DNA of 64,000 nucleotides, from the NCBI RefSeq assembly GCF_011516755.1, contig NZ_WOSY01000008.1, positions 124,001 through 188,000 of the forward strand, given 5' to 3'. The notes below the pieces were generated by a model. It had not been told where the DNA came from, ran no database searches, and was given only the letters and a program-made list of their open reading frames with translations. This document shows positions 42,038-52,152 of this stretch, in pieces (positions within the stretch are counted from its first letter, which is position 1; every line of letters starts with the position of its first letter). This DNA is from Acetobacter conturbans (GTDB taxonomy: Bacteria; Pseudomonadota; Alphaproteobacteria; Acetobacterales; Acetobacteraceae). A program made the translations under genes and the position numbers.

Positions 42038-43408
42038 ATGATCAGTGTTTTTGAAATCTTCAAGATCGGCATTGGTCCTTCCTCCTCTCATACGGTCGGC
42101 CCGATGAAGGCCGCCGCCGAGTTCGTCTCCGAATTGGTGCCTCTTGCCGCGGATGCCGCTCACCCTCTCCATGTCAGGGTCACGCTTTACGGCTCGCTGG
42201 CGTGGACGGGCGTGGGGCACGCCACGGATCGCGCGGTCATTCTCGGGCTCGGCGGTCTGCATCCAGACATGGTTGATCCTGACGAGGCCGAGGCGATTCT
42301 TGATCGCGTGCGCGAGACGCATGAACTTGGTCCACGTGGTTGCATTTTCACGTTCGATCCTGACAAAGACCTCGTCTTTGACAAGGATACGGTTCCGCCC
42401 GTCCATCCGAATACACTTCAGTTTCTTGCCGTTGATGGAAACGGGAAGGCGCTTCTGATCCGCCGGTACTGTTCGATTGGCGGCGGTTTCGTCGTGCCGG
42501 AGGACAGGAACGCGGAAGCCGTGCCGCAGAATCTCAATGTCCCGTTCGATTTTCGCAGCGGCGTGCAGCTTCTTGCCTGTGCACGCCGTAGTGGCCTGAG
42601 TATTCCCGAGATCGTGCTGGCCAATGAAAGCGCCCTGCGCCCCGTCGATGAGGTCCTTGCTTACGTGGACCGCATCATTGATGTGATGATGGCCTGTGTT
42701 GACCGTGGCATGAGAACGGAAGGCGTGTTGCCGGGGCGTCTCGGTGTGAAACGCCGTGCGCCTGCCATCCATGAGCGCCTTGAAGCCGACCGTTTCCGCA
42801 ATGTCCGGACGGCGCATGAGATCATGGACTGGGTCAGTCTGTTTGCGATTGCCGTGAACGAGGAAAATGCGGCCGGGGGCCGTATCGTCACCGCTCCGAC
42901 CAACGGCGCGGCGGGCGTCGTGCCGTCCGTCCTCCGGTATTACCGTGATTACAGCTCCGGCGCATCCCGCGCTGGAGAACGTGACTTTCTGCTGACGGCA
43001 GTCGCCATAGGGGGATTGTTCAAGCGTAACGCCTCCATTTCCGGCGCCGAGGTTGGGTGTCAGGGGGAAGTCGGTGTCGCCTGCTCCATGGCGGCCGCGG
43101 GTCTTTCCGCAGCACTCGGGGCTGGGGCCGCGCAGGTGGAGAACGCGGCGGAGATCGGGATGGAGCATCATCTCGGCATGACGTGCGACCCGGTGGGTGG
43201 TCTCGTGCAGATCCCCTGCATCGAGCGCAATGCATTCGGTGCGGTCAAGGCCATCAATGCCGCCTCGCTCGCCATGCGCGGCGATGGTTCCCACCACGTC
43301 TCTCTCGATGACGTGATCAAGACAATGTACGAGACGGGCAAGGACATGAGCAGCCGCTACAAGGAAACGTCGCTCGGAGGTCTGGCGGTCCGCTTTCCTG
43401 AATGCTGA
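42038..43408 (+). CDS. sdaA: L-serine ammonia-lyase (Fe-S, single-chain)
   Basis: Deaminates L-serine to pyruvate. The 456-residue protein has the family start [37 protein letters not shown], and cysteines for the [4Fe-4S] cluster in [17 protein letters not shown] and [18 protein letters not shown]. Alpha and beta domains are fused, as in E. coli SdaA. In this locus it would drain serine made from the glycine and methylene-THF of betaine catabolism, although a GlyA gene is not in the window. Confidence 0.95.
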   Translation: MISVFEIFKIGIGPSSSHTVGPMKAAAEFVSELVPLAADAAHPLHVRVTLYGSLAWTGVGHATDRAVILGLGGLHPDMVDPDEAEAILDRVRETHELGPRGCIFTFDPDKDLVFDKDTVPPVHPNTLQFLAVDGNGKALLIRRYCSIGGGFVVPEDRNAEAVPQNLNVPFDFRSGVQLLACARRSGLSIPEIVLANESALRPVDEVLAYVDRIIDVMMACVDRGMRTEGVLPGRLGVKRRAPAIHERLEADRFRNVRTAHEIMDWVSLFAIAVNEENAAGGRIVTAPTNGAAGVVPSVLRYYRDYSSGASRAGERDFLLTAVAIGGLFKRNASISGAEVGCQGEVGVACSMAAAGLSAALGAGAAQVENAAEIGMEHHLGMTCDPVGGLVQIPCIERNAFGAVKAINAASLAMRGDGSHHVSLDDVIKTMYETGKDMSSRYKETSLGGLAVRFPEC

Positions 43409-43613
43409 TTCAACTTACTGTTCTTGCGTGATATTTAACGGAAATGGGGGGGATTTACCAACGCTGTAGCAGTGTCTGTGAAAGCACCTGAAATTCTTGT
43501 TCAGTGAAGGTCGTTACGATATAAAAATATGTCGCAATATGGAAATTAAAGTTTCCTGAACGCGGCATACTGATGGGATCGAACCAGAGTCGGGTCGGGA
43601 AGGAAACGACGCC

Positions 43614-44870
43614 ATGTCCGGTCAAACCAAAGAGTCTCTTCAAGCACTGCTCGCCCGGCGCAAGCCGGGACACGCCCTGGAAGCTCCATTTTATACGGAC
43701 CAGGACATTTTTGACGCCGACATGAAGTACATCTTCGGCCAACACTGGATCTATGTCGGTGTCGAACCCGACATCGCCGAGCCCGGCGACGCAATGGTCG
43801 TCAATATCGGCAAGTCTTCTGTCATCATCACCCGTGACGATGATGGTGAAGTCCGCGCCTTCCACAATGTCTGCCGTCATCGTGGCGCACGGATGGTTCC
43901 TGAAGGCAAGACGATGATCGGGAACATCGTCTGTCCCTATCATTCATGGACCTACGGGTTGGATGGCGATCTGAAATTTGCCGAACATATGGGTGAGGAT
44001 TTCGACCCCAAGTGTCGTGGCCTCAAGAAAGTCGCCATCCGTTCCATCGCTGGCCTGATCTTCGTCTGTCTGGCGGAGGAGCCTCCCGAAGATATCGAGG
44101 ATATGGCACGTATCATGGAGGAGTATCTTGCTCCGCATGACGTCCGCAACACCCGCGTTGCTTTCGAGTCCGATCTCATCGAGATGGGCAACTGGAAGCT
44201 CACGATGGAAAACAACCGTGAATGCTATCACTGCGGTGCGAACCATCCCGAACTGACGATCCCCTTGTTCGCCTATGGCTTCGGATATGCTCCCGGAACG
44301 CTGGACGATGAAGGTCAGCGCGACGCCGACCGTTATGGGGAACTCGCCGTTGCGTGCCACGCACGATGGGAAGGCGAGGGCCTGCCCTCACGGGAGGTCG
44401 AGCATCTCGACGACCGCATCACCGGTTTCCGGACGGAACGTCTGCCCATTGACCGGTCCGGCGAAAGCCAGACGCTCGACACGAAAGCCGCCTGCCGCAT
44501 CCCTCTCGGCGGACTCAAGGACAAATCGGTCGGAGGTCTGTCTTTCTGGACGCAGCCGAACTCCTGGCATCATTTTATGGGTGATCATATCGTCACCTTT
44601 ACTGTCCTGCCGATTGACGCCGGACACACGCTGGTCCGCACCAAGTGGCTCGTTCACAAAGATGCGGTCGAAGGAGTGGATTATGACCTGCAACACCTGA
44701 CGGAAGTCTGGCAGGCGACGAACCAGCAGGACGCCGATCTTGTTGAAATTTCGCAGCAGGGTGCTGATGATCCGTCTTTCGAGCCCGGACCATACTCGCC
44801 TTACACGGAAGGTCTCGTTGAGAAATTCTCTGCCTGGTATATTGGTCGCATGAAGGCGGCGCTGGCATGA
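43614..44870 (+). CDS. gbcA: glycine betaine monooxygenase, Rieske oxygenase subunit
   Basis: Demethylates glycine betaine to dimethylglycine and formaldehyde. The 418-residue protein has the Rieske motif Cys87-x-His89 ... Cys107-x2-His110 (CRHRGARM; CPYHSWTY) and a mononuclear-iron helix NNRECYHCGANHPEL, with the Tyr/Cys pattern of GbcA rather than aromatic dioxygenases. It is the first gene of a nine-gene operon that continues with the reductase gbcB (ATGA overlap) and the AraC-type activator gbdR. Confidence 0.92.
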   Translation: MSGQTKESLQALLARRKPGHALEAPFYTDQDIFDADMKYIFGQHWIYVGVEPDIAEPGDAMVVNIGKSSVIITRDDDGEVRAFHNVCRHRGARMVPEGKTMIGNIVCPYHSWTYGLDGDLKFAEHMGEDFDPKCRGLKKVAIRSIAGLIFVCLAEEPPEDIEDMARIMEEYLAPHDVRNTRVAFESDLIEMGNWKLTMENNRECYHCGANHPELTIPLFAYGFGYAPGTLDDEGQRDADRYGELAVACHARWEGEGLPSREVEHLDDRITGFRTERLPIDRSGESQTLDTKAACRIPLGGLKDKSVGGLSFWTQPNSWHHFMGDHIVTFTVLPIDAGHTLVRTKWLVHKDAVEGVDYDLQHLTEVWQATNQQDADLVEISQQGADDPSFEPGPYSPYTEGLVEKFSAWYIGRMKAALA

Positions 44871-45973
44871 AAACAAGCGGTGTGTTTCCGGACCTGAATG
44901 CTCTCGCGACGGCTCCCCTCTGGGATCCGGAGCGGGACGACACTCTCATCTGTCAACAGGTGCGTGACGAGACGCACGACGTGAAGACGTTCGTATTCTC
45001 GGCTCCCGAACCACGCCGCTTTTCCTACAAACCGGGTCAGTTCCTGACGTTTTCTCTTCCCTGCGGCCCAGCCGGGGAAGAAATCAATCGCAGTTACACC
45101 ATTTCCTCTGCGCCGACGCGACCGGACCGGGTGGCCATCACCGTCAAGCGCGTGGCGAAAGGTCCTGTTTCCAACTGGCTGCACGATACCATGCAGCCGG
45201 GAATGGAGGTGAAAGTCACCGGACCGGCGGGTGAATTCACCTGCGCTGACAGTCATTCCGGAAAATTCCTTTTTCTGTCGGGTGGCAGTGGCATCACGCC
45301 GATGATGTCCATGTCCCGCACGCTGTTCGATCTCGGTGCCGGGGCGGACGTCGTGTTCCTCCATAGCGCCCGTAGCCCGAATGACCTTATCTTCGGTCGC
45401 GAGTTGGCGCTGATGGAACTGGCATGGCCTGCTTTCCGGTCAGCCACCATCTGCGAGGACGACACGCCTGCCGGACGCTGGCCCGGTTTGCGTGGGCGCC
45501 TTGTTGCGCCAATGCTGTCGCTCATCGCTCCGGATTTCCTTGAACGCGAAGTTTATGTCTGCGGTCCCGAGCCTTACATGGCGGCAGTCCGCACGCTGCT
45601 CGCGGATAGCGGGTTCGACATGACCTGTCATCACGAGGAAAGTTTCGATTTTGCCACTCTGATGCAGGGTGAGTTGGAAGAGGCGTTCGCGGCTCCGGAG
45701 CCCGGCGAAAAAACCTACAAGGTGAGCTTCACCAAAAGTCGCCGCGATATCGAATGCGGTGCGGAAACGCACATTCTTTCCGCCGCCCGTGCGGAGGGGA
45801 TGCGCGTGCCCGCTTCCTGCGGAAAAGGCCTGTGTGGAACCTGCAAGTGCAAGCTGGTCTCCGGCACGGTGGACATGAAACACGAAGGAGGCATTCGTCA
45901 GCGTGAGATTGATATGGGCATGATCCTGATCTGTTGCGCGAAACCCACCAGTGACGTGGTCATCGAACGCTGA
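44867..45973 (+). CDS. gbcB: glycine betaine monooxygenase, reductase subunit
   Basis: Feeds electrons from NAD(P)H to GbcA. The 368-residue protein has a ferredoxin-reductase FAD domain (YKPGQFLTFSLP; RSYTISSAPT), an NAD domain (FLSGGSGITPMMSM; YVCGPEPYM) and a C-terminal plant-type [2Fe-2S] domain (SCGKGLCGTCKCK, then ILICCAK). This order matches GbcB. It overlaps gbcA by four bases and is followed by gbdR after two bases. Confidence 0.92.
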   Translation: MKTSGVFPDLNALATAPLWDPERDDTLICQQVRDETHDVKTFVFSAPEPRRFSYKPGQFLTFSLPCGPAGEEINRSYTISSAPTRPDRVAITVKRVAKGPVSNWLHDTMQPGMEVKVTGPAGEFTCADSHSGKFLFLSGGSGITPMMSMSRTLFDLGAGADVVFLHSARSPNDLIFGRELALMELAWPAFRSATICEDDTPAGRWPGLRGRLVAPMLSLIAPDFLEREVYVCGPEPYMAAVRTLLADSGFDMTCHHEESFDFATLMQGELEEAFAAPEPGEKTYKVSFTKSRRDIECGAETHILSAARAEGMRVPASCGKGLCGTCKCKLVSGTVDMKHEGGIRQREIDMGMILICCAKPTSDVVIER

Positions 45974-45975
45974 AA

Positions 45976-46989
45976 ATGGCCCTCCAGCCTGACCTTCTCC
46001 CGTTTCGTCGCTTCGGCTTCCTGACACTGGCAGGGTATTCGATGATTGCCATGAGCAACGCCATCGAGGCTTTGCGCATGGCGAATCAGCTTGCGGAAGA
46101 AGAGACCTATACATGGTCCGTTCTGTCGCTTGACGGTTTTCAGGTTGCATCCAGCAACGGGCTCTCGCTTGGACCGACCATTTCTGCAAAAACCGTCGGC
46201 GAACTGGACGTGATCTTCGTTTGCGGGGGAATGGATGTCCGGGCGGCGACCGGTGCACCGCTGCTCACCTGGCTGCGGCAGCAGGCGCGTCGTGGCATCG
46301 CTCTTGGCGCATTGTGCACGGGCACGTTCGCTCTGGCAGAAGCGGGCCTTCTCCGTGGTTACCGCTGCGCCATCCATTGGGAAAATCTCTCCTCTATCCG
46401 TGAGGAGTTTCCCGAAATCGATATCACGGACGATCTGTTCGTGATCGACCGCAATCGGCTGACCTGCACGGGTGGTCTTGCGCCGCTCGACATGATGCTG
46501 CGAATTATCGCGACCCGCTTCGGTGCGGCGCGCGTGCGGGAAATCTCGGCGCAGTTCCTCGTGGAGCGCGACAGATCAGGCGATGAACGGCAGCCGGTGC
46601 CCGTGCCAGCCGGTGCTCCCGAAGCCATGACCCGTGCTCTGCGCCTGATCGAGCGCGAAAGCGACCGTCCTCTCCGCATTGAGGAGATTGCGGACGCCGC
46701 GCATCTTTCCGTCCGCCAGCTGGAACGGATTTTCCGCCGTCACGCCGGGGTGACGCCCGCCGCCTATCTCGTCGGCGTCCGGCTGGACCGCGCCCGCCGC
46801 CTGCTGCGACAGACCACCATGTCGGTTACCGATATCGGTGCCGCCTGCGGTTTCGTTTCCAGTTCGCATTTCAGTTCCGCCTATCGCAGCCGCTTTGGCC
46901 GGCCGCCACGTGAGGAGCGACGTCGCACAGCGACGGTTGTTCCACCTTCGTTTTCCTCGCAGACCCGAACCATGGACACACCTGCATGA
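45976..46989 (+). CDS. gbdR: GbdR-like AraC-family regulator with amidotransferase-like sensor domain
   Basis: Likely activator of the betaine genes. The 337-residue protein has an N-terminal DJ-1/GATase-1-like domain (GALCTGTFALAEAGLL around the pseudo-nucleophile Cys) and a C-terminal AraC DNA-binding region with two helix-turn-helix units (IEEIADAAHLSVRQLERIF; VTDIGAACGFVSSSHFSSAY). GbdR of Pseudomonas has this layout and senses glycine betaine and dimethylglycine. Here it lies inside the operon, between gbcB and dgcA, and overlaps dgcA by four bases, which implies autoregulation if it controls the operon promoter. Confidence 0.85.
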   Translation: MALQPDLLPFRRFGFLTLAGYSMIAMSNAIEALRMANQLAEEETYTWSVLSLDGFQVASSNGLSLGPTISAKTVGELDVIFVCGGMDVRAATGAPLLTWLRQQARRGIALGALCTGTFALAEAGLLRGYRCAIHWENLSSIREEFPEIDITDDLFVIDRNRLTCTGGLAPLDMMLRIIATRFGAARVREISAQFLVERDRSGDERQPVPVPAGAPEAMTRALRLIERESDRPLRIEEIADAAHLSVRQLERIFRRHAGVTPAAYLVGVRLDRARRLLRQTTMSVTDIGAACGFVSSSHFSSAYRSRFGRPPREERRRTATVVPPSFSSQTRTMDTPA

Positions 46990-49037
46990 CCGCGAACGTC
47001 GAAGCCCTGTTCAAGCCTTTACGGATCCGCAATCTGGTCATCCGCAACCGGGTCATGAGCACGAGCCATGCGCCCGGCTATGGCAAGGACGGAAAACCGC
47101 AGGAACGTTACCAGCTTTATCACGCGGAGAAGGCGAAGGGTGGTATCGGCCTGACCATGTTCGGCGGCTCGTCATCGGTCGCTCACGACAGCCCGGCCAC
47201 ACCGTGGAATCAGGTTTCTGTCGTTGATGACAGTGTGATTCCCTATTTCCAGCAGTTCGCCGACCGTGTGCACGAACACGGCGCGAAGCTGATGATCCAG
47301 ATCACCCATATGGGACGGCGCACACGCTGGGATACGGATGCCTGGCTGCCGGTCATCGGTCCGTCACCACGTCGTGAGCCCGCCTCCCGCTCCATGCCGA
47401 AGGAAATGGAGATCGAGGACATCCGCCGTGTCGTCAGGGCTTTTGCGGATGCCGCCCGTCGCTGCAAGGAAGGCGGTCTTGATGGGCTGGAAATCTCCGG
47501 CGCGCACGGCCATCTCCTCGATCAGTTCTGGAGCCCATCTGCCAACGACCGTGTCGATCAGTATGGCGGATCGCTTGAAAACCGGATGCGATTCGGGATC
47601 GAAGTGCTGACGGCTATTCGTGAGGCTGTGGGCGAGGATTTTGTCGTCGGTATGCGGATGTCGGGTGACGAGATTCTAAAAAACGGTCTTTCCCAGCAGG
47701 ACTGCCTGACGATCGCCAGCGATTATGCGACGCGTGGGCTGGTGGATTTCGTGAATGTGATCGGTGGTCAGGCGCGTGACGAGATGTCACATGCCGTCAG
47801 TCTACCCAACATGTCTTTCCCGGTTGCACCGTTCCTGCATCTCGCCAGCGCCATTCGTCGGGAAGCCGATGTGCCGGTATTCCACGCCCAGCGCATCATG
47901 GATGTGGCCACCGCCGCCCGTGCCGTCGCGGAAGGGCATGTGGATATGGTCGCCATGACCCGCGCTCACATCGCCGACCCGCATATCGTCAACAAGCTGG
48001 CTGCTGGTCGCGCCGACGATATCCGTCAGTGCGTGGGGGCGGGCTATTGCATCGACCGGATCTATGTCGGCGGCGACGCGCTCTGTCTGCAAAACGCCGC
48101 GACGGGTCGTGAAGCGACCATGCCGCATGACGTGCGGCCCACGACGGGCGCGAAGCACAGGGTTGCCATCATTGGCGGCGGCGTGGCCGGACTGGAGGCC
48201 GCCCGCGTCTGCGCCCTGCGTGGTCACAGCGTCGTGCTGTTCGAACGCGCGAATGAAACCGGCGGTCAGGTCAATCTGGCCGCAAAGGCGACATGGCGCG
48301 AGGCGCTGACCGGGATTGTCCGCTGGCTGGACGCGCAGGTGCGCAAGCTGGGTGTCGATGTCCGCATCGGCACCGACGCGACCACCGAAATGGTTCGTCT
48401 GGAAAAGCCGGATATCGTCATTGTCGCTACGGGTGGCAGCGCCTGGCGCGGGGATCTCGAAGGGAGCGATCTGGTTCACACGACAGCGGATGTTCTGTCT
48501 GGTGCTGTCAATCCTTCGGGTAGCGTGCTCCTGTTTGACGAAATGGGACAGCACAATGCAGCCTCGGTTGCGGAAGTCATGGCCACACGCGGCTGTCTTG
48601 TGGAGATGGCGACGCATGATCGCCTGATCGCGCAGGAAGTCGGCACGACCAACCAGCCAATTCATCTGCGGGAGATGTACAAGCTCGGTGTGATGATGTC
48701 GCCCAACATGGAACTGCGTGAAGTGTCACGCGAGGGCAACCGCCTTGTCGCAGTGCTGTGCAACACCATGACGGGAGAAGAGGAAGAACGCCTTGTGGAC
48801 CATGTCATCGTCGAGTGCGGAACCCTGCCGCGTGACCCGCTCTACATGGAACTGAAGGAAGGTTCGGTTAATCACGGTCAGATTGACATTCCGACGCTTC
48901 TGGAAGGCAAGACGCAACCGGGCGTGAAAGAGTTAAAGAGCGGCGATTACGCCCTGTTCCGCATCGGGGATGCCGTGGCCGGTCGCAACATCCATGCGGC
49001 GCTCTACGACGCGCTTCGTCTCTGCAAGGATTTCTGA
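46986..49037 (+). CDS. dgcA: dimethylglycine demethylase, flavin oxidoreductase subunit DgcA
   Basis: Oxidises dimethylglycine to sarcosine. The 683-residue protein is an Old-yellow-enzyme-like NADH:flavin oxidoreductase with FMN barrel (LFKPLRIRNLVIRNRVMST; DGLEISGAHGHLLDQFWSP), a 4Fe-4S region around residues 335-365 (ADDIRQCVGAGYCIDRIY, CLQNAATGRE; spacing Cys-x5-Cys...Cys) and a C-terminal FAD/NAD domain (VAIIGGGVAGLEAARVCA). This is the trimethylamine-dehydrogenase-like organisation of DgcA/DdhC. Coupled to gbdR by ATGA and to dgcB by two bases. Confidence 0.9.
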   Translation: MTANVEALFKPLRIRNLVIRNRVMSTSHAPGYGKDGKPQERYQLYHAEKAKGGIGLTMFGGSSSVAHDSPATPWNQVSVVDDSVIPYFQQFADRVHEHGAKLMIQITHMGRRTRWDTDAWLPVIGPSPRREPASRSMPKEMEIEDIRRVVRAFADAARRCKEGGLDGLEISGAHGHLLDQFWSPSANDRVDQYGGSLENRMRFGIEVLTAIREAVGEDFVVGMRMSGDEILKNGLSQQDCLTIASDYATRGLVDFVNVIGGQARDEMSHAVSLPNMSFPVAPFLHLASAIRREADVPVFHAQRIMDVATAARAVAEGHVDMVAMTRAHIADPHIVNKLAAGRADDIRQCVGAGYCIDRIYVGGDALCLQNAATGREATMPHDVRPTTGAKHRVAIIGGGVAGLEAARVCALRGHSVVLFERANETGGQVNLAAKATWREALTGIVRWLDAQVRKLGVDVRIGTDATTEMVRLEKPDIVIVATGGSAWRGDLEGSDLVHTTADVLSGAVNPSGSVLLFDEMGQHNAASVAEVMATRGCLVEMATHDRLIAQEVGTTNQPIHLREMYKLGVMMSPNMELREVSREGNRLVAVLCNTMTGEEEERLVDHVIVECGTLPRDPLYMELKEGSVNHGQIDIPTLLEGKTQPGVKELKSGDYALFRIGDAVAGRNIHAALYDALRLCKDF

Positions 49038-49039
49038 CC

Positions 49040-50935
49040 GTGCTTGGGAGGACAGGTCTCCTCGCCGCCGGGCTGGTCTGGGGCGCGGCAGGGGCGCTCG
49101 CAGTATCCGCCGTGCCAGCCGTCCGACGGTGGCGCAAGGGCAGACGAAACCCGAAGGACATGATCCGCGGGCTCGCCACCGTGCCACGGCGCTATATGGT
49201 GGACGTGCATCATGCGGTGCAGCGTCGGAAAGGCGCTGCACCCATGCATGCGCTTGTTGCGGGCGGCACGCTGGCCGGATCGGTGGTGCTGGCGGCTGGG
49301 GTGGTTCCGGCCCTGCGCGCGAGCCGTCTCTACTGGAGCGGTGCGGGGATGTTCTTCCTCGCGGCCCTCGGCGGAACATATCTGGTCTGGAAACGGCGCA
49401 ACCCGAAGAAGCCCTCCTACCTCTCCGGCGGTAAGTTCCTCTGGCTGCCCAATGCCATGCTGGCATGGAACCTCGGTGGCGCGCTCGTGGCACTGGTACA
49501 TGTCACGTTGCCTGAACAGAACAGCATCGCTCTCGTTCCGCTGGTCTTGATGGCCGCCGGTGGCGCGGGACTGGTCGTGCAGGTCGCGCGTGGCCCGATG
49601 CGGCATGCGTTCTCGGGTGTGACATGGCTGGCGGCCCATTCCCGGCCGGAGCGTTTCGGCGGTGGTCGCAGCACCGATCTGCGCCCGCTGGATCTTGCCG
49701 CACCCACGCTGGGCACACTCATCCCCGGTGATTTCGCGTGGAATATTCTGGCTTCTTTCGATGCGTGCATTGAATGTGGACGGTGCGAACAGCATTGTCC
49801 GGCCTTCGCAGCAGGTCAGCGCCTGAATCCAAAAGCCCTCATTCAAGGACTGGCGCTTTCCGCACGCGGAGAAAATGCCAGCGCCTATACCGGCTCGCCC
49901 GCGCCCAATGCACCGCCGACCGCAGGGCAGGGGAGCATGACCAGCGCGATCATCGGCGTGGATGCGATGATCCATCCCGATACGCTGTGGGCTTGCACCA
50001 CCTGCCGATCCTGCGTCGAGCAGTGCCCGATGATGATCGAGCATGTGGACGCCATCGTCGATCTGCGGCGCGGGCAGACGCTCATGCTGGGCGAGGTTCG
50101 TCCCGGTGCTGCGGATGCACTGCGCCGTTTGCGCGATACGGGGGAGTCCGGGGGCCGTCCATTGTCCGCCCGCGCCGATGGTCTGGCCAGTGAGAATGTC
50201 CCGGTTCTCACGCAGGATGGCGAGACGGACGTGCTGCTGTGGCTCGGTGATGGCGCGTATGAACTGCGCTATGCCCGCACGCTTCGTGCCCTCGTGAAGC
50301 TGCTGCGTCTTGCGAGCGTGAATTTCGCCATTCTGGGCGAGGCCGAACTGGATTGTGGCGATCTGGCGCGTCGTCTCGGCGATGAGGCGACGTTTCAGGA
50401 TCTGGCCACGGAGGTTATCGGCACGCTGAATAGCCGTCGTTTCCACCGGATCGTCACCGCCGATCCGCACGCGCTGAACGTGCTGAAAAACGAATATCCG
50501 GTGCTTGGTGGAAAATGGGAGGTGCTGCACCACACCACGCTGCTCGACGAACTGGTCAGTAGCGGTCGCCTGAAACTCGATGCCCGCGATCTGCCTGCCG
50601 TCGCCTATCACGACCCCTGTTATCTCGGTCGGTACAACGGCGAGTTCGATGCCCCACGCCGTCTGCTCGCTGCGGCCTGCAAGACAACGGTCGAGATGGA
50701 GTGGCATGGCAGGCAGTCCATGTGCTGTGGTGGCGGCGGCGGCAATCCCGTCAGCGATGTCGATGCCGAACTGCGCATTCCCGACATCCGTATGGGGCAG
50801 GCGTCCGAGGTCGGTGCGGCGATTGTCGCGGTCGGTTGTCCGGGATGCACGGCGATGCTGGAAGGCGTGCCGGAGCCGCGTCCTGAAGTGAAGGACATCG
50901 CCGAACTCGTGCTCGAAGCTGTGGTGCCCGCATGA
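49040..50935 (+). CDS. dgcB: dimethylglycine demethylase, Fe-S membrane subunit DgcB
   Basis: Membrane electron-transfer partner of DgcA. The 631-residue protein has several N-terminal membrane segments (within residues 1-170), two 4Fe-4S motifs (CIECGRCEQHCP; CTTCRSCVEQCP) and two CCG domains (YHDPCYLGRYN; MCCGGGGGNP). It resembles heterodisulfide-reductase D-like subunits and DgcB of Pseudomonas. The start is a GTG two bases after dgcA. Overlaps the Etf alpha gene by four bases. Confidence 0.9.
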   Translation: MLGRTGLLAAGLVWGAAGALAVSAVPAVRRWRKGRRNPKDMIRGLATVPRRYMVDVHHAVQRRKGAAPMHALVAGGTLAGSVVLAAGVVPALRASRLYWSGAGMFFLAALGGTYLVWKRRNPKKPSYLSGGKFLWLPNAMLAWNLGGALVALVHVTLPEQNSIALVPLVLMAAGGAGLVVQVARGPMRHAFSGVTWLAAHSRPERFGGGRSTDLRPLDLAAPTLGTLIPGDFAWNILASFDACIECGRCEQHCPAFAAGQRLNPKALIQGLALSARGENASAYTGSPAPNAPPTAGQGSMTSAIIGVDAMIHPDTLWACTTCRSCVEQCPMMIEHVDAIVDLRRGQTLMLGEVRPGAADALRRLRDTGESGGRPLSARADGLASENVPVLTQDGETDVLLWLGDGAYELRYARTLRALVKLLRLASVNFAILGEAELDCGDLARRLGDEATFQDLATEVIGTLNSRRFHRIVTADPHALNVLKNEYPVLGGKWEVLHHTTLLDELVSSGRLKLDARDLPAVAYHDPCYLGRYNGEFDAPRRLLAAACKTTVEMEWHGRQSMCCGGGGGNPVSDVDAELRIPDIRMGQASEVGAAIVAVGCPGCTAMLEGVPEPRPEVKDIAELVLEAVVPA

Positions 50936-52152
50936 ACGCCATCCGTCTCCGCCGCGACCCGCGTGCCGAACGGGCTGCCCGCCTTGTGCCGGGAAACGGG
51001 CGGCTGCGTTACGACATGAGCGCGACGCCGTATGAACGGATGACGTCGCCCTCCGGTCGTTTGCGTCGTGATCCGCGAGCCGAGCGGCAGCGGTTGCTGA
51101 CGACGGGCCGTGACGGACGTGCGCGTCTCGTTCGATCCGGTCTTGTCGGGCAGATGACGGGAATCAGCACAGCCAGCGCCCGGACGGTGAAGAAAATCCG
51201 TGTTGAAAAGCCGGAATTTTTCATTGTTGTCGTGCCTGATCTGCCGGATGGTCGCCTCGACCGGGCCGACCGTCAGCTACTTGGTGCGGCCCGCAAGCTG
51301 GCTGATGGGGGGGAGGGGGCCATTGTGGTTGTTGGTGCGGCTGTTGATGCACCCTCGCTCGGGCAGGCCGGGGCGGATCGTATCCTGCCGCTTGCCGACG
51401 GCTCAGATCCTGATGCGCGGGTGGCAGAACTGGTCGCCGTGATGGAAGCTTTGTCCCCCCGGCATGTTCTCATCCCGGAAAGCGAGGAGGGTGCCGATCT
51501 TGCCCGTCGCCTCGCGGCTCGGACGAGGCTTGGGCTCTTGCCGGGCATTGAGGTTCTGGGGCCGAAACAGGCCATTCGCCCTTGCGGTGCAGGGCGGCAG
51601 GAATGGGCGGGCGGCCTCGCACCCCTGATGACGCTCGCGCCCGATCGTGTGCCTGCATGGCAAGGCGAGGAGCACGAAATCCTGCCGCTGGAGAAAACGC
51701 CCGTCCCATCAGGGCCGGTTCAGGCTCGCATGAGGGTGGGTGCAATCCGTTCGCCTGATCCGGCCACCATGAATCTCGGCGATGCACCGTTCGTCGTCGC
51801 TGCCGGGCGTGGTGTGACGGATTTCGAGAGTTTTCGCGCTACGGTGAAGGCCCTGCACGCCACGCCGGGCGCAAGCCGGGTGGTTTGTGACAACGGTGAC
51901 ATGCCGCGCGCCACGCAGGTCGGTGCCTCCGGCACGATCCTCGACGCGCTGTGTTACGTCGCGATGGGCATTGCCGGTGCCCCCCAGCATCTTCAGGGGC
52001 TCGGACGTGTGGAGCATGTCGTGGCGGTCAACACCGATCTTCACGCCGCCATGGTCTCCCGCGCCGGTCTCGCCATTATTGCCGATGCACAGGCTGTCAT
52101 GCCCGTTCTGTGCGAAATTCTTGCTGCCGAATATGGGGAGAAGCGGCCATGA
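50932..52152 (+). CDS. etfA: electron transfer flavoprotein alpha-type subunit with N-terminal extension
   Basis: The 406-residue protein has the C-terminal EtfA FAD domain (AAGRGVTDFESFRATVKAL; RATQVGASGTILDALCY; VVAVNTDLHAAM), and an N-terminal AANH-like domain. It carries an unusual N-terminal extension of about 75 Arg-rich residues in which RLRRDPRAER occurs twice (near residues 6-15 and 43-52). Etf subunits accompany DgcAB in betaine-degrading Pseudomonas, passing electrons to the quinone pool. ATGA overlaps join it to dgcB and to the Etf beta gene. Confidence 0.87.
   Translation: MNAIRLRRDPRAERAARLVPGNGRLRYDMSATPYERMTSPSGRLRRDPRAERQRLLTTGRDGRARLVRSGLVGQMTGISTASARTVKKIRVEKPEFFIVVVPDLPDGRLDRADRQLLGAARKLADGGEGAIVVVGAAVDAPSLGQAGADRILPLADGSDPDARVAELVAVMEALSPRHVLIPESEEGADLARRLAARTRLGLLPGIEVLGPKQAIRPCGAGRQEWAGGLAPLMTLAPDRVPAWQGEEHEILPLEKTPVPSGPVQARMRVGAIRSPDPATMNLGDAPFVVAAGRGVTDFESFRATVKALHATPGASRVVCDNGDMPRATQVGASGTILDALCYVAMGIAGAPQHLQGLGRVEHVVAVNTDLHAAMVSRAGLAIIADAQAVMPVLCEILAAEYGEKRP

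Noticed and set aside
41918-43297. 459-residue minus-strand ORF opposite sdaA
   Set aside because: It is the antisense shadow of a clear serine deaminase gene with intact motifs; long shadows are expected at this GC content.
43487-43506. 14 of 20 base match (reverse complement) between 43487-43506 before gbcA and 36340-36359 before soxB, sharing CAAGAA
   Set aside because: A rough estimate gives several such matches by chance between two regions of this size, so it cannot be called a shared operator without more promoters.
49004-50707. 567-residue minus-strand ORF opposite dgcB
   Set aside because: Shadow of dgcB; no motif, no ribosome-binding site, and composition unlike a protein.
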